DNA from: Lachnospiraceae bacterium
Lineage (GTDB): Bacteria > Bacillota > Clostridia > Lachnospirales > Lachnospiraceae
DNA: 64,000 bases
Direction: 5' to 3'
NCBI GenBank assembly: GCA_017624835.1
Contig: JAGAMG010000054.1
Coordinates: 1-64,000 of the forward strand
Made by a program: the position numbers and the translations under genes. Every line of letters starts with the position of its first letter. Position 1 is the first letter of the stretch. Positions 46,193-56,195 of the stretch are shown here, piece by piece. The notes beneath the pieces are model-generated. The model ran no database searches. It had not been told where the DNA came from and saw only the letters and a program-made list of their open reading frames with translations.

Positions 46193-46194
<2 letters not shown>
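46129..46194 (-). terminator. groEL terminator
   Basis: A long hairpin starts in the groEL stop codon. AAGACCCCGG pairs with CCGGGGTCTT, AAAAACAA with TTGTTTTT, and GCCGTCCCT with AGGGGCGGC. It abuts the cloverleaf repeat. Confidence 0.85.
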
Positions 46195-47827
<1,633 letters not shown>

Positions 47828-47838
47828 CTAAAATAATA

Positions 47839-48123
47839 TTATTCAATAATTGCCAGTATATCATTCTGCTTCACGATAATGTATTCCTCATCATCCAACT
47901 TTACTTCTGTTCCGGAATATTTGGAATAGATAACATTGTCACCAACCTTAACTTCCATCTTGATTTCCTTGCCGTCTACCACGCCGCCGGGGCCCACTGC
48001 AACAACCTCTGCCTGCTGTGGTTTCTCCTTATTCTGTCCGGGAAGAACGATACCGGATTTGGTAGTCTCCTCTGCAACCAACTGCTTTAATACAACTCTG
48101 TCCCCTAAAGGTGTTAATTTCAT
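47839..48123 (-). CDS. groES: Co-chaperonin GroES (Hsp10)
   Basis: The product is 94 residues from the ATG at 48123, with AGGAGG eight bases upstream and the typical start MKLTPLGDRVVLK. The mobile loop AEETTKSGIVLPG and the end EYIIVKQNDILAI are standard. It caps the GroEL ring. It is the first gene of the groES-groEL operon, and the CIRCE palindrome lies 39 bases before the start codon. Confidence 0.98.
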   Translation of the reverse strand: MKLTPLGDRVVLKQLVAEETTKSGIVLPGQNKEKPQQAEVVAVGPGGVVDGKEIKMEVKVGDNVIYSKYSGTEVKLDDEEYIIVKQNDILAIIE

Positions 48124-48162
48124 AGTATATGCCTCCTTTAATATTTGCTTCTTTTTCATTTG

Positions 48163-48189
48163 TTAGCACTCTTTACATTTGAGTGCTAA
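48163..48189 (-). promoter_or_regulatory. CIRCE operator (HrcA binding site)
   Basis: TTAGCACTC-N9-GAGTGCTAA is a perfect match to the CIRCE consensus. HrcA bound here represses groES-groEL in the absence of heat or folding stress. Confidence 0.97.
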
Positions 48190-48358
48190 TCACTAAAACA
48201 TATATTAGTTTTATATGCAGGTCTTTGCAAACGCATGCACAGTTATTCAAGTTTTCTTTTCTCTTGTTTTCTTTTGTTTTCTTGTATTTGCTCTTGTTTT
48301 CTTATGCATGTGTTGTAATTGAGATTTAATATTTACTTTATAAATTCTTCCCTATCTC

Positions 48359-48700
48359 CCCAACTCAATTACATTTTTCCTAATTTAGTTGGGACTTCCT
48401 CTTTCCTCTTTACCAACTTTTCTTCGCTTTTTCTAATTTAGTGGGGATTCCCTCTTTACTCTTTACCAACTTTTCTTCTCTTTTTCTAATTTAGTGGGGA
48501 TTCCCTCTTTATTCTTTACCAACTTTTCTTCTCTTTTCCTAATTTAGTTGGAACTTCCTCTTTCCTCTTTACCAACTTTTCTTCGCTTTTCCTAATTTAG
48601 CGGGGATTCCTTCTTTATTCTTTACCAATTTTTCTGCACTTTTACTAATTTAGTGGGGATTCCCTCTTTACTCTTTACCAATCCAATCACACTATCCTGA
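48359..48700. repeat. 53-bp tandem repeat, about six and a half units
   Basis: The landmark (A/C)CCAA starts at 48359, 48412, 48465, 48518, 48571, 48624 and 48677, so the period is exactly 53 bases. Units carry CTAATTTAGTGGGGATTCC or GTTGGGA variants and CTCTTTA(C/T)TCTTT. It lies in a gene-free stretch between the groES promoter and the MATE gene. The bases between 48190 and 48359 are a T/C-rich tract with no gene seen. Confidence 0.85.
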
Positions 48701-48810
48701 CTTTGGTTGGGATTGTACGAAACTTTACAAGACTTTCTAAGCAATTTCATTCTTCCACAACCTCTGCGCTGCTCATTCTTGCTCGCCCCAGCTCTCTTTC
48801 AGTTCCTCTT

Positions 48811-48950
48811 AACTTATCTCAGCTTATTTCAGCTTATCTCAACTTATCTCAGCCTATCTCAGCTTTTCTCAGCCTATTTCAGCTCTTCTCAGCCTATCTC
48901 AACCTATCTCAACCTATTTCAGCCCCTCTCAACTTATCTCAGTTCATTTC
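48811..48950. repeat. 10-bp tandem repeat, about 14 units, overlapping the MATE gene end
   Basis: Exact 10-base phasing of AGCCTATCTC-like units (variants AACTTATCTC, AGCTTATTTC) covers 48811-48950. The last two units contain the MATE stop codon at 48936-48934. Two more decayed units may precede 48811. On the minus strand it is a purine-rich GAGATAGGCT series. Confidence 0.85.
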
Positions 48951-50334
48951 CCTCCGCTCCGGCACTCTCAAGTTTCCGCAGCACCAGAAAAGCCATGATT
49001 AAAGCGGTGGCAGCCGTACAGATATTACTAATCATCATCATCACGCCCACTGCCTCACTTCCCAGCTCCGTAAAGTTCTGCAATGCCCACAGCACAGGAA
49101 TCCGATAAATAAAAATTCGCATAAAATTAATAATTAGTGTTCGCTTGGTATAACCAAGCCCAAACAGCAGTGCCATCACAGAAGCATTGATAGCCAGCGG
49201 AACTGCGCTACCTGAGGAATCATACACAAAAATATGCATAATCATTTGCTGAAATTCTTCATTAAAACCGCCCTGCGACTTAGCAAACAAAGCACTGATT
49301 TGCTCCAGAAAAGTAAAACTTATCAGCATTCCTGTTAAGCCAATTCCCACATTAATCATCATGGTTTTCCAGAAAGCTTCCTTTACTCTTTTAAGCTTCC
49401 CGGCTCCAAGATTCTGACTGATAATGCTGGCAGCACCATCCTGCATACCAATCTGCCAGGAGGTAGTAAGTCCAGATATATTATTACTGATTCCCAATGC
49501 CCCCACCGTCAATGCACCATAAAAACCACTCATGGAATTTACTACCACTTTTCCAAAAGCAAATGCAACCTTTTCAATAGAAACCGGATACGCCACATTT
49601 ATAATAGGAAGTACAACCTCTTTCTTCATTGACATCTGCTTCCTGTCAATACTAAACGCAGTATCCTTTTCCCGCAAATTATAAAATCCTGCGATGGTAA
49701 TAACCGCCTGAGAAATTACAGTTGCCACACCAATCATCACAATTCCCATATTGAAGCCATAAACAAACAAAGCAGTAAGACCCAGCTTTAAAATAGTCAT
49801 ACTTAAATTCAACTTAAGAATACGCTTGGAATGTCCTCTGGAGCGTTCTACGGAAATATAAACAGTATTAAAAAAGGTAAGCACCAATGCCCCCAGCTCC
49901 ACCGCAAAATATTGCTGTCCTTCTATTAAAAGATTTTCCGGTGTATTTGCCAACATCAAAATTTGTTTGCTGAAAGGTATCATCAAAAGTACAAGGACAC
50001 ATAAACCACCACAAATGGCGAACAAGGAATTTACCCGCTTCTTTACCATTTCATAATCACCGGCCCCATAGGCTTCACTGATTTTCATACTGCCCCCGGC
50101 TGCCAGTCCGGTACCGATGGCACTAATCATTTGCTGAATTTGAGCCAGATAGGCTACTGTAGAAACACTTTCTGCACTGATATGACTTGCCATCAGGGCA
50201 TCCAATATTTTAAACATGGACGACAAGCCCTGATGCATGGCAAGGGGCATTCCCACAGCCAACAGCAGCTTCCACATATTTCCATTTAATGCTCTTTCCC
50301 GAAAATCCGCATCCTTACTACTTATCTTTTGCAT
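48934..50334 (-). CDS. MATE-family multidrug/cation antiporter
   Basis: The 466-residue protein has 12 predicted TM helices and the MATE plan of two six-helix halves: WKLLLAVGMPLAMHQGLSS at the start, AIGTGLAAGGSMKISEAYGAG in the first half, and a matching MQDGAASIISQNLGAGKL in the second half. It would export drugs or metabolites with Na+ or H+ exchange. GGAG stands before the ATG. The last codons lie in the 10-bp repeat array, so the C-terminal residues (EGNELR) may be recent additions. Confidence 0.93.
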   Translation of the reverse strand: MQKISSKDADFRERALNGNMWKLLLAVGMPLAMHQGLSSMFKILDALMASHISAESVSTVAYLAQIQQMISAIGTGLAAGGSMKISEAYGAGDYEMVKKRVNSLFAICGGLCVLVLLMIPFSKQILMLANTPENLLIEGQQYFAVELGALVLTFFNTVYISVERSRGHSKRILKLNLSMTILKLGLTALFVYGFNMGIVMIGVATVISQAVITIAGFYNLREKDTAFSIDRKQMSMKKEVVLPIINVAYPVSIEKVAFAFGKVVVNSMSGFYGALTVGALGISNNISGLTTSWQIGMQDGAASIISQNLGAGKLKRVKEAFWKTMMINVGIGLTGMLISFTFLEQISALFAKSQGGFNEEFQQMIMHIFVYDSSGSAVPLAINASVMALLFGLGYTKRTLIINFMRIFIYRIPVLWALQNFTELGSEAVGVMMMISNICTAATALIMAFLVLRKLESAGAEGNELR

Positions 50335-50545
50335 GCTTATTACTCCAATCTTTTTTCTTACTTATCTATCTTATAGCAATTCTACAGTATTATCCACCTG
50401 CATTTTGCCAATCTCGCCTCGCAAATACTGACTTTTTGCTGTATCAACCATTAAATCCAACAAGAATCCAACAAAATCTTCAAACTTAATGAGCCATATT
50501 TTCAAAAAATCGTCCATTAATGTTCAATTACAAATTATAAAATAA

Positions 50546-50583
50546 ATAGGAGGACTTTCCCAATTAAGAGAAATTCCTCCTAC
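50546..50583 (-). terminator. Probable terminator after the DUF1905/C39-like gene
   Basis: TAGGAGGA and TCCTCCTA pair with an additional TTTC/GAAA match inside. The rest of the 315-base spacer up to the MATE start (50335-50649) is AT-rich with no gene seen. Confidence 0.55.
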
Positions 50584-50649
50584 TAAAATTAACTTCTTTT
50601 ACTTTTTGCTCTCACTCAAAACACAATAAACAAGTTTCCCGCAAACTAC

Positions 50650-51318
50650 TTAGCACTTAATCTCCAAATAACCAAGAAGCTTGCTCATGTCATACTCTTC
50701 CATCACACCAAGATTGGAGTCATAGAACTTTCCATCAAAATGAACAAGATAATGGCAGAAACGTCCCATCTTCTCCATCATAATACAACACTTAGGAAGC
50801 ACTGCATCCTTACCTTCAGTATATACAATGATATCATTGTGGTCAATACCATAATAATTCAATGCAGAAATCACACGTCCCATGGTAGCCTGCCACTCTC
50901 TGCAGTCCATAACACTGATTACCTCAGCAATGGTAACTCCTGCCAGCATAGCCACACATGCCTGACCGCAAAGTCCGTCCTCAGGCTGGATAATAACCTT
51001 CATATCCTCAATCTTACGGATAGGATTCTCAAAGCTGTAGGGACTGTTCTGATCCATACGAATCAGGGAGCCGGTTACATGTAATAAAATCTTATGAGGT
51101 ACACCAAGCTCTACCTTTACAGCATCTTCATCCTCAATGTGAATCTCATAATTACCTTTTTCCTTAGGAAGAAGCTCACATTCAATAATTGCATTATCCA
51201 ATACCAGGTCACCCTGAATTACATCTCTCTGCTTACAAACCTCCCATACATTAAAGGGAATCTGAATCATATATCCTTTTTCTTTTTTCTCTACAACTGA
51301 TTCAAAAAAATATCTCAT
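50650..51318 (-). CDS. DUF1905-like domain fused to a C39-type cysteine peptidase-like domain
   Basis: The product has 222 residues from the ATG at 51318, which has GGAGG four bases upstream; a 30-residue longer frame lacks such a site. The first 100 residues resemble DUF1905 (GYMIQIPFNVWEVCKQRDV). The C-terminal part has DGLCGQACVAMLAGV and later CHYLVHFDGKFYDSNLG, the order of the Cys and His-Asp active sites in papain-like C39 peptidases and related bacteriocin-processing domains. No TM or signal, so it is a cytoplasmic protein. Substrate unknown. Confidence 0.72.
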   Translation of the reverse strand: MRYFFESVVEKKEKGYMIQIPFNVWEVCKQRDVIQGDLVLDNAIIECELLPKEKGNYEIHIEDEDAVKVELGVPHKILLHVTGSLIRMDQNSPYSFENPIRKIEDMKVIIQPEDGLCGQACVAMLAGVTIAEVISVMDCREWQATMGRVISALNYYGIDHNDIIVYTEGKDAVLPKCCIMMEKMGRFCHYLVHFDGKFYDSNLGVMEEYDMSKLLGYLEIKC

Positions 51319-51487
51319 TATTCCTCCATTCCGACATTCATTATGCCAACCGAAATAGTATACACTCTTCTCTAGCTTTGATTTTATCAAATATATCTGT
51401 TCTTGCAAACACTTTTGGCAAAAGTACTAAAAAAAAAACATACTGACAAAAAAATATCAAACATTTTGCCCAAAATTCTCTCTTCGA

Positions 51488-52345
51488 TTATGCCTTCTTT
51501 TTCGCCTGGGAAGGGGAAATACCATAACGTTTCTTAAACAACTTACTAAAATGGTAGGCATCATCATATCCTACCGACGCAGCCACCTCCTGAATACTAC
51601 CACCATCTCCATTTTCCAGTATTTCCTTTGCCTTCTCCAAACGGATATTGATTAAATGACGGATAGGAGTATCTCCGGTTTCACTTTTAAATATCCTTGA
51701 GATATAAAATGGACTGAGGTACATATTTTCCGCAATCTGATCCAGGGAAATTTTTTCAGCATAATGGTCTTCGAAAAAGCTCAGCATCTGCTCCACCACA
51801 TATTTACGATTGGCAGATTCAAAGGAATAGCCTCGGGGTTGAATCATCGGCTCACACTGCTCCCTGACTACCAGTAAAATCATCTGCATTAAATATGCCT
51901 TAAGCATAAAATATTTTCCCTGCCTGTATACAGCATTTTCAGCTTCCATAGAAGAACATATTTTGAACAACTTTTGGCGTAATTCCCCTGTGGTATGAAT
52001 GATATGTCCCCCATCGGACACCGGAAGAAAATTGGTAGGAAAACCATCTAATTGTATGTCCGTAAATCCCACAAAAAATTCTGTAGTGGGTTGCTCTCCT
52101 TCCGGAGAATCAATTGCCTGATGATGCACACCCGGATTAATAATCAGGAGATCTCCCTCCGTTACTTCATAGACCTTGCCCTCTATATGATATCTTCCTG
52201 CTCCGGAAAGCACAAATGCAATCTCCGGGAAATCATGACAATGATACTTGTCCCCGCTATTCATCCGGGTTCCCTTCCAGGTAAACAAAAAAGTGGGATT
52301 CAAATCTTCAATTTTCAAATCCGCCCTTGTCACATCCCTTTCCAT
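51488..52345 (-). CDS. AraC-family transcription regulator with cupin sensor domain
   Basis: The protein has 285 residues. The N-terminal cupin has HCHDFPEIAFVLSGAGRYHI and GDLLIINPGVHHQ. Two helix-turn-helix motifs at the C-terminus read ISLDQIAENMYLSPFYISRI and IQEVAASVGYDDAYHFSKLF, with final KKRYGISPSQ. Such proteins usually sense a sugar and activate nearby genes. It is divergent from the ABC exporter operon with a 214-base spacer, so it may regulate it. AGGAGG lies nine bases before the ATG. Confidence 0.94.
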   Translation of the reverse strand: MERDVTRADLKIEDLNPTFLFTWKGTRMNSGDKYHCHDFPEIAFVLSGAGRYHIEGKVYEVTEGDLLIINPGVHHQAIDSPEGEQPTTEFFVGFTDIQLDGFPTNFLPVSDGGHIIHTTGELRQKLFKICSSMEAENAVYRQGKYFMLKAYLMQMILLVVREQCEPMIQPRGYSFESANRKYVVEQMLSFFEDHYAEKISLDQIAENMYLSPFYISRIFKSETGDTPIRHLINIRLEKAKEILENGDGGSIQEVAASVGYDDAYHFSKLFKKRYGISPSQAKKKA

Positions 52346-52559
52346 GATTTCTGCCCTCCTGTTTCATATAAGGTCTATTTTACCTTTTTCCCTATAAAAT
52401 GTAAAATGTATTTTTGTTTATCATGCCCTCTATTTTGACAACATTCCACATCTTTGTTGCAAGATACTCCATTTCTTTTTATACCCCATTTCGTAAAATG
52501 GGGGTAAATACAACGATGCAGAAAGCGACCTGCATACACATCCTACAGGAGGTATTTTT

Positions 52560-54356
52560 ATGACTGCAATAAAATGGTTTTTATCCTTTTTGAAAAAGTA
52601 TAGCGGCTTAATGATATTGGGACTTTTTCTTACTACCATTATTGCCGCTCTATCCATCGTCAATCCCTACCTATCCGGCATTATAGTAGACCATGTCATT
52701 ATCGCCGGTAATTACGACCTATTACCTATCTTGGTTGGGTGCCTATTGGGCGTTACCTTAGTTACAGGAGTCCTACGTTTCCTGTATCAGGTTGTTTTTG
52801 AGACAGCCTCACAGGGTGTTCTTTATAACATGCGCGACAAGGTATACCGTAAGCTTCTTCAGGAGGACTTCGCCTTCTATAATAAGAAGAGAACCGGTGA
52901 CCTGATGAGCCGGCAAACAGGTGATATGGATGCCATCCGACATTTTGTGGCTTATGTCATTTATGCGGTTTATCAAAACATCCTGTTGTTTCTTTTTGCA
53001 CTAATGATGATTTTTACAGTAAATACCAAGCTGGCACTTTGCATGCTGGCTGTACTGCCCTTTACCGCCCTTGCGGCTTATAAACAATCCAAGGAAGTAA
53101 AACCAGCCTTCCGTCGCAACCGGGAATGCTTTTCCTCCCTGAATGCCTTTGTACAGGAAAATGTCAGCGGCAACCGTGTGGTAAAGGCATTTGCCAAGGA
53201 AGATTATGAAATCGAAAAATTTCAGAAGGAAAATGACAAATTTAAAAGTGCACAGATTAACGCCTCACGGGTGTGGATGAAATATGTGCCAATTTTTGAA
53301 ATCTTATCCTACTCCCTTACCATTGTACTGATGATTTACGGTGGATATATGGTAGTACAGGAGCAAATCACTCTGGGTGACCTGGTAAAAGTAAATGGCT
53401 ACCTCTGGATGCTGAATGTTCCTCTTCGTATGGCAGGCTGGTGGATTAATGATATCCAGAACTTTATTGCTTCCATAGAAAAAATATATGCCACCTACAG
53501 CGAAGAGCCCCATGTGAAAACTCCTGTTTGTAAAGACAACAACGGAAATACCATTCCTTATCCCCGCACCCCCATCCGCGGCGATATAGAATTTCGCAAG
53601 GTGTCCTACCGAGCCGATGATGAGGATATTGTGATGGATATTAACTTTAGCGTAAAGGCAGGACAGACGGTAGGTATTATCGGCTCCACCGGTGCAGGCA
53701 AGTCCACTCTGATGAATCTGCTCTGTCGCTTCTACGACACCACCTCCGGAGAGGTATTGGTAGATGGTAAAAATGTAAAGGAAATGGATCTCTACAACCT
53801 TCGCGACCATATTGGAATGGCCATGCAGGATGTATTCCTCTTTTCGGATACCATTGAAGGAAACATTGCCTATGGCAGACCAAACTGTACCTTTGAGGAG
53901 GTTAAAAAAGCTGCCATTATGGCAGATGCCAACCACTTTATCAGTGCCTTACCGGAAGGCTATGACACCATCGTGGGCGAACGTGGTGTGGGACTTTCCG
54001 GTGGACAGAAACAACGCATTTCCCTGGCAAGAGCGCTGTTGAAGAATCCTTCCATATTGATTTTAGACGATACCACCTCGGCGGTAGATATGGAAACCGA
54101 AAGCTATATCCAGACACAGCTAAAAAATATAAAGAAGGACTGTACGGTATTTATTATTGCCTATCGTATTTCTTCTATAAAAGATGCGGATTTAATATTG
54201 GTAATGGACAACGGGCGTATTATTGAGCATGGTACCCATGACTCGCTGCTTTCCCGGAATGGCTATTATGCCCATGCTTTCCGCAACCAATATGGCGAGA
54301 TCCCCTATGATTTATTAGAAGAAGAAAAGAACAATGCACAGAAGGGAGGCAGATAA
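52560..54356 (+). CDS. ABC exporter half-transporter, subunit 1 with degenerate catalytic site
   Basis: This 598-residue protein has a six-helix type I exporter domain and a C-terminal ATPase domain. Walker A is GSTGAGKST and the signature LSGGQKQRISLARALL is intact. Walker B is LILDDTTSAVD, with Asp in place of the catalytic Glu, and the H-loop His is Tyr (FIIAYRISS). This is the usual pattern of the degenerate partner in heterodimeric exporters. AGGAGG stands seven bases before the ATG. The stop is two bases before subunit 2. Exported substrate unknown; drugs or peptides are common. Confidence 0.95.
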   Translation: MTAIKWFLSFLKKYSGLMILGLFLTTIIAALSIVNPYLSGIIVDHVIIAGNYDLLPILVGCLLGVTLVTGVLRFLYQVVFETASQGVLYNMRDKVYRKLLQEDFAFYNKKRTGDLMSRQTGDMDAIRHFVAYVIYAVYQNILLFLFALMMIFTVNTKLALCMLAVLPFTALAAYKQSKEVKPAFRRNRECFSSLNAFVQENVSGNRVVKAFAKEDYEIEKFQKENDKFKSAQINASRVWMKYVPIFEILSYSLTIVLMIYGGYMVVQEQITLGDLVKVNGYLWMLNVPLRMAGWWINDIQNFIASIEKIYATYSEEPHVKTPVCKDNNGNTIPYPRTPIRGDIEFRKVSYRADDEDIVMDINFSVKAGQTVGIIGSTGAGKSTLMNLLCRFYDTTSGEVLVDGKNVKEMDLYNLRDHIGMAMQDVFLFSDTIEGNIAYGRPNCTFEEVKKAAIMADANHFISALPEGYDTIVGERGVGLSGGQKQRISLARALLKNPSILILDDTTSAVDMETESYIQTQLKNIKKDCTVFIIAYRISSIKDADLILVMDNGRIIEHGTHDSLLSRNGYYAHAFRNQYGEIPYDLLEEEKNNAQKGGR

Positions 54357-54358
54357 TT

Positions 54359-56143
54359 ATGGCACGTAACCGATATGATATGGATGAAGTTCTGGAGGAC
54401 AGCTTTGACCTCAATCAATTAAAGCGTCTTGCCAAATATATCTCCCCTTATAAAAAGAAAATGGTGGGAATCATTTTCCTAATGCTCAGTGCTTCCGCAC
54501 TTACTATGCTGATTCCTATCTTTTTCCAGCGGATTATGGACTACTACATTCCGGGCAAAAATATGAAAATGATTGTAACCATGGGACTTATGACTCTGGC
54601 TGTTGCAGCTTACTCCGCAGTCAGCCTTGGGCTGAAAATCAAAACCATGAGCGTAATTGGTCAAAACATTATCCATGCCATCCGCAATGATATTTTCTGT
54701 CATTTGCAGGAGCTTCCCTTCTCCTATTACGATGACAGACCTCACGGCAAAATTCAGGTGCGCGTGGTTAACTATGTAAACAGCATCAGTGATTTGCTAA
54801 GCAACGGTATTGTAAATACCATAACTGACCTTTGTAACCTGTTTTTCATTATTATCTGTATGCTTTATTATGATGTACGCCTGACACTGCTTTGCCTCTG
54901 CGGTCTGCCTCTTCTTGCTCTGGTTATTGTTTTCATCAAGAAAAAGCAAAGACGCGCCTGGCAGGTACAATCCAACAAGCAAAGCAACCTGAATGCCTAC
55001 ATTGCAGAAAGCATTAACGGCATCTGGGTTACCCAATCCTTTGTACGTGAAGAGGAGAATACTGGTATTTTTAATCATTTAAGCAGAAACTACCGCCAAT
55101 CCTGGATGCGCGCTGTAATGTTTAACTTTACCATGGGACCCAGCGTTGATATGATTTCTGCCATTACTACTGCTTTTATCTACATTTTAGGAATCCGCTG
55201 GATACTTGCACCGGATACTACCCTCACAGTAGGTGTATTGATTGCTTTTACGGCTTATATCAGTCGTTTCTGGGCACCCATCAATACCCTGGCAAACTTT
55301 TACAACTCTCTGCTCACCGCCATCTCCTACCTGGAGCGTATTTTCGAAACCATTGATGAGCCTGTCAATGTAAAAGATGCCAAGGATGCCACTATAATGC
55401 CACCTATTGAGGGCAAGGTAGAATTCAAGGATGTATCCTTCAGCTATGAAGAGGGACAAAAGATATTGAACAAAATTAACTTTACCGCCCAGAAAGGGGA
55501 GACCTATGCCATTGTAGGTCCTACAGGCGCCGGAAAATCCACCATTGTAAACCTAATCAGCCGTTTCTACAATGTAGATTCTGGACAGATTCTGATTGAT
55601 GGGGTGGACATTTCCAAGGTAACCATCCGATCCCTTCGCACCCAGATGGGCGTTATGATGCAGGACAGCTTTATCTTCGCCGGAACTATTATGGACAATA
55701 TCCGCTATGGAAACCTAAGCGCCACCGATGAACAGGTGGTGGAAGCAGCAAAAACCGTCTGTGCCCATGATTTCATTTCCCAGATGGAAAACGGCTACTA
55801 TACAGAGGTCAACGAGCGAGGGAGCCGTCTCTCAGCAGGTCAGCGCCAGCTCATATCCTTTGCAAGAGCACTGCTTGCTGACCCCAAGATACTGATATTG
55901 GACGAAGCAACCTCCAGCATCGACACCGAGACGGAAACCCTCCTCCAGAAAGGACTTAACCGCCTTTTAGAAGACCGCACCTCCTTCATCATTGCCCACC
56001 GCCTATCCACCATCAAAAATGCTGACTGCATTATGTATGTGGATAAGGGAGATATCTTAGAACGCGGAAATCACGAGGAACTATTAGCAAAGAAGGGAGA
56101 ATACTACCACCTCTATATGTCACAGTTCGATTTCCTGAAATAA
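54359..56143 (+). CDS. ABC exporter half-transporter, subunit 2 with intact Walker B
   Basis: This 594-residue protein has the same layout as subunit 1. The ATPase domain has Walker A GPTGAGKST, Walker B LILDEATSSID with the catalytic Glu, and H-loop His (FIIAHRLST). Its signature is LSAGQRQLISFARALL, with Ala for the first Gly. In the dimer this altered signature faces the degenerate Walker B of subunit 1, so one site is complete and one weak, as in BmrCD or TM287/288-type exporters. GGGAGG precedes the ATG. A terminator follows the stop. Confidence 0.95.
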   Translation: MARNRYDMDEVLEDSFDLNQLKRLAKYISPYKKKMVGIIFLMLSASALTMLIPIFFQRIMDYYIPGKNMKMIVTMGLMTLAVAAYSAVSLGLKIKTMSVIGQNIIHAIRNDIFCHLQELPFSYYDDRPHGKIQVRVVNYVNSISDLLSNGIVNTITDLCNLFFIIICMLYYDVRLTLLCLCGLPLLALVIVFIKKKQRRAWQVQSNKQSNLNAYIAESINGIWVTQSFVREEENTGIFNHLSRNYRQSWMRAVMFNFTMGPSVDMISAITTAFIYILGIRWILAPDTTLTVGVLIAFTAYISRFWAPINTLANFYNSLLTAISYLERIFETIDEPVNVKDAKDATIMPPIEGKVEFKDVSFSYEEGQKILNKINFTAQKGETYAIVGPTGAGKSTIVNLISRFYNVDSGQILIDGVDISKVTIRSLRTQMGVMMQDSFIFAGTIMDNIRYGNLSATDEQVVEAAKTVCAHDFISQMENGYYTEVNERGSRLSAGQRQLISFARALLADPKILILDEATSSIDTETETLLQKGLNRLLEDRTSFIIAHRLSTIKNADCIMYVDKGDILERGNHEELLAKKGEYYHLYMSQFDFLK

Positions 56144-56150
56144 GCAACAC

Positions 56151-56178
56151 AAGAGGATGCGCCTAGACGCATCCTCTT
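56151..56178. terminator. Hairpin between ABC operon and convergent MATE gene
   Basis: A perfect 11-bp stem (AAGAGGATGCG and its complement) with a six-base loop stands between the two convergent stops and can serve both directions. Confidence 0.75.
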
Positions 56179-56195
56179 GACAATTCCCTTCCTTT

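Noticed and set aside
48359-48700. CRISPR array
   Set aside because: The 53-base units are contiguous and similar along their whole length; there are no unique spacers and no cas genes.
48703-49108. Plus-strand open frames rich in Leu, Ser and Tyr over the decamer array
   Set aside because: They arise from the 10-bp repeat and run antisense into the MATE gene, with no ribosome site.
52346-52559. Sigma-A promoter for the ABC exporter at TTGACA 52435-52440
   Set aside because: The -35 is perfect, but no good -10 lies at 16-18 bases, so the start point is left open.
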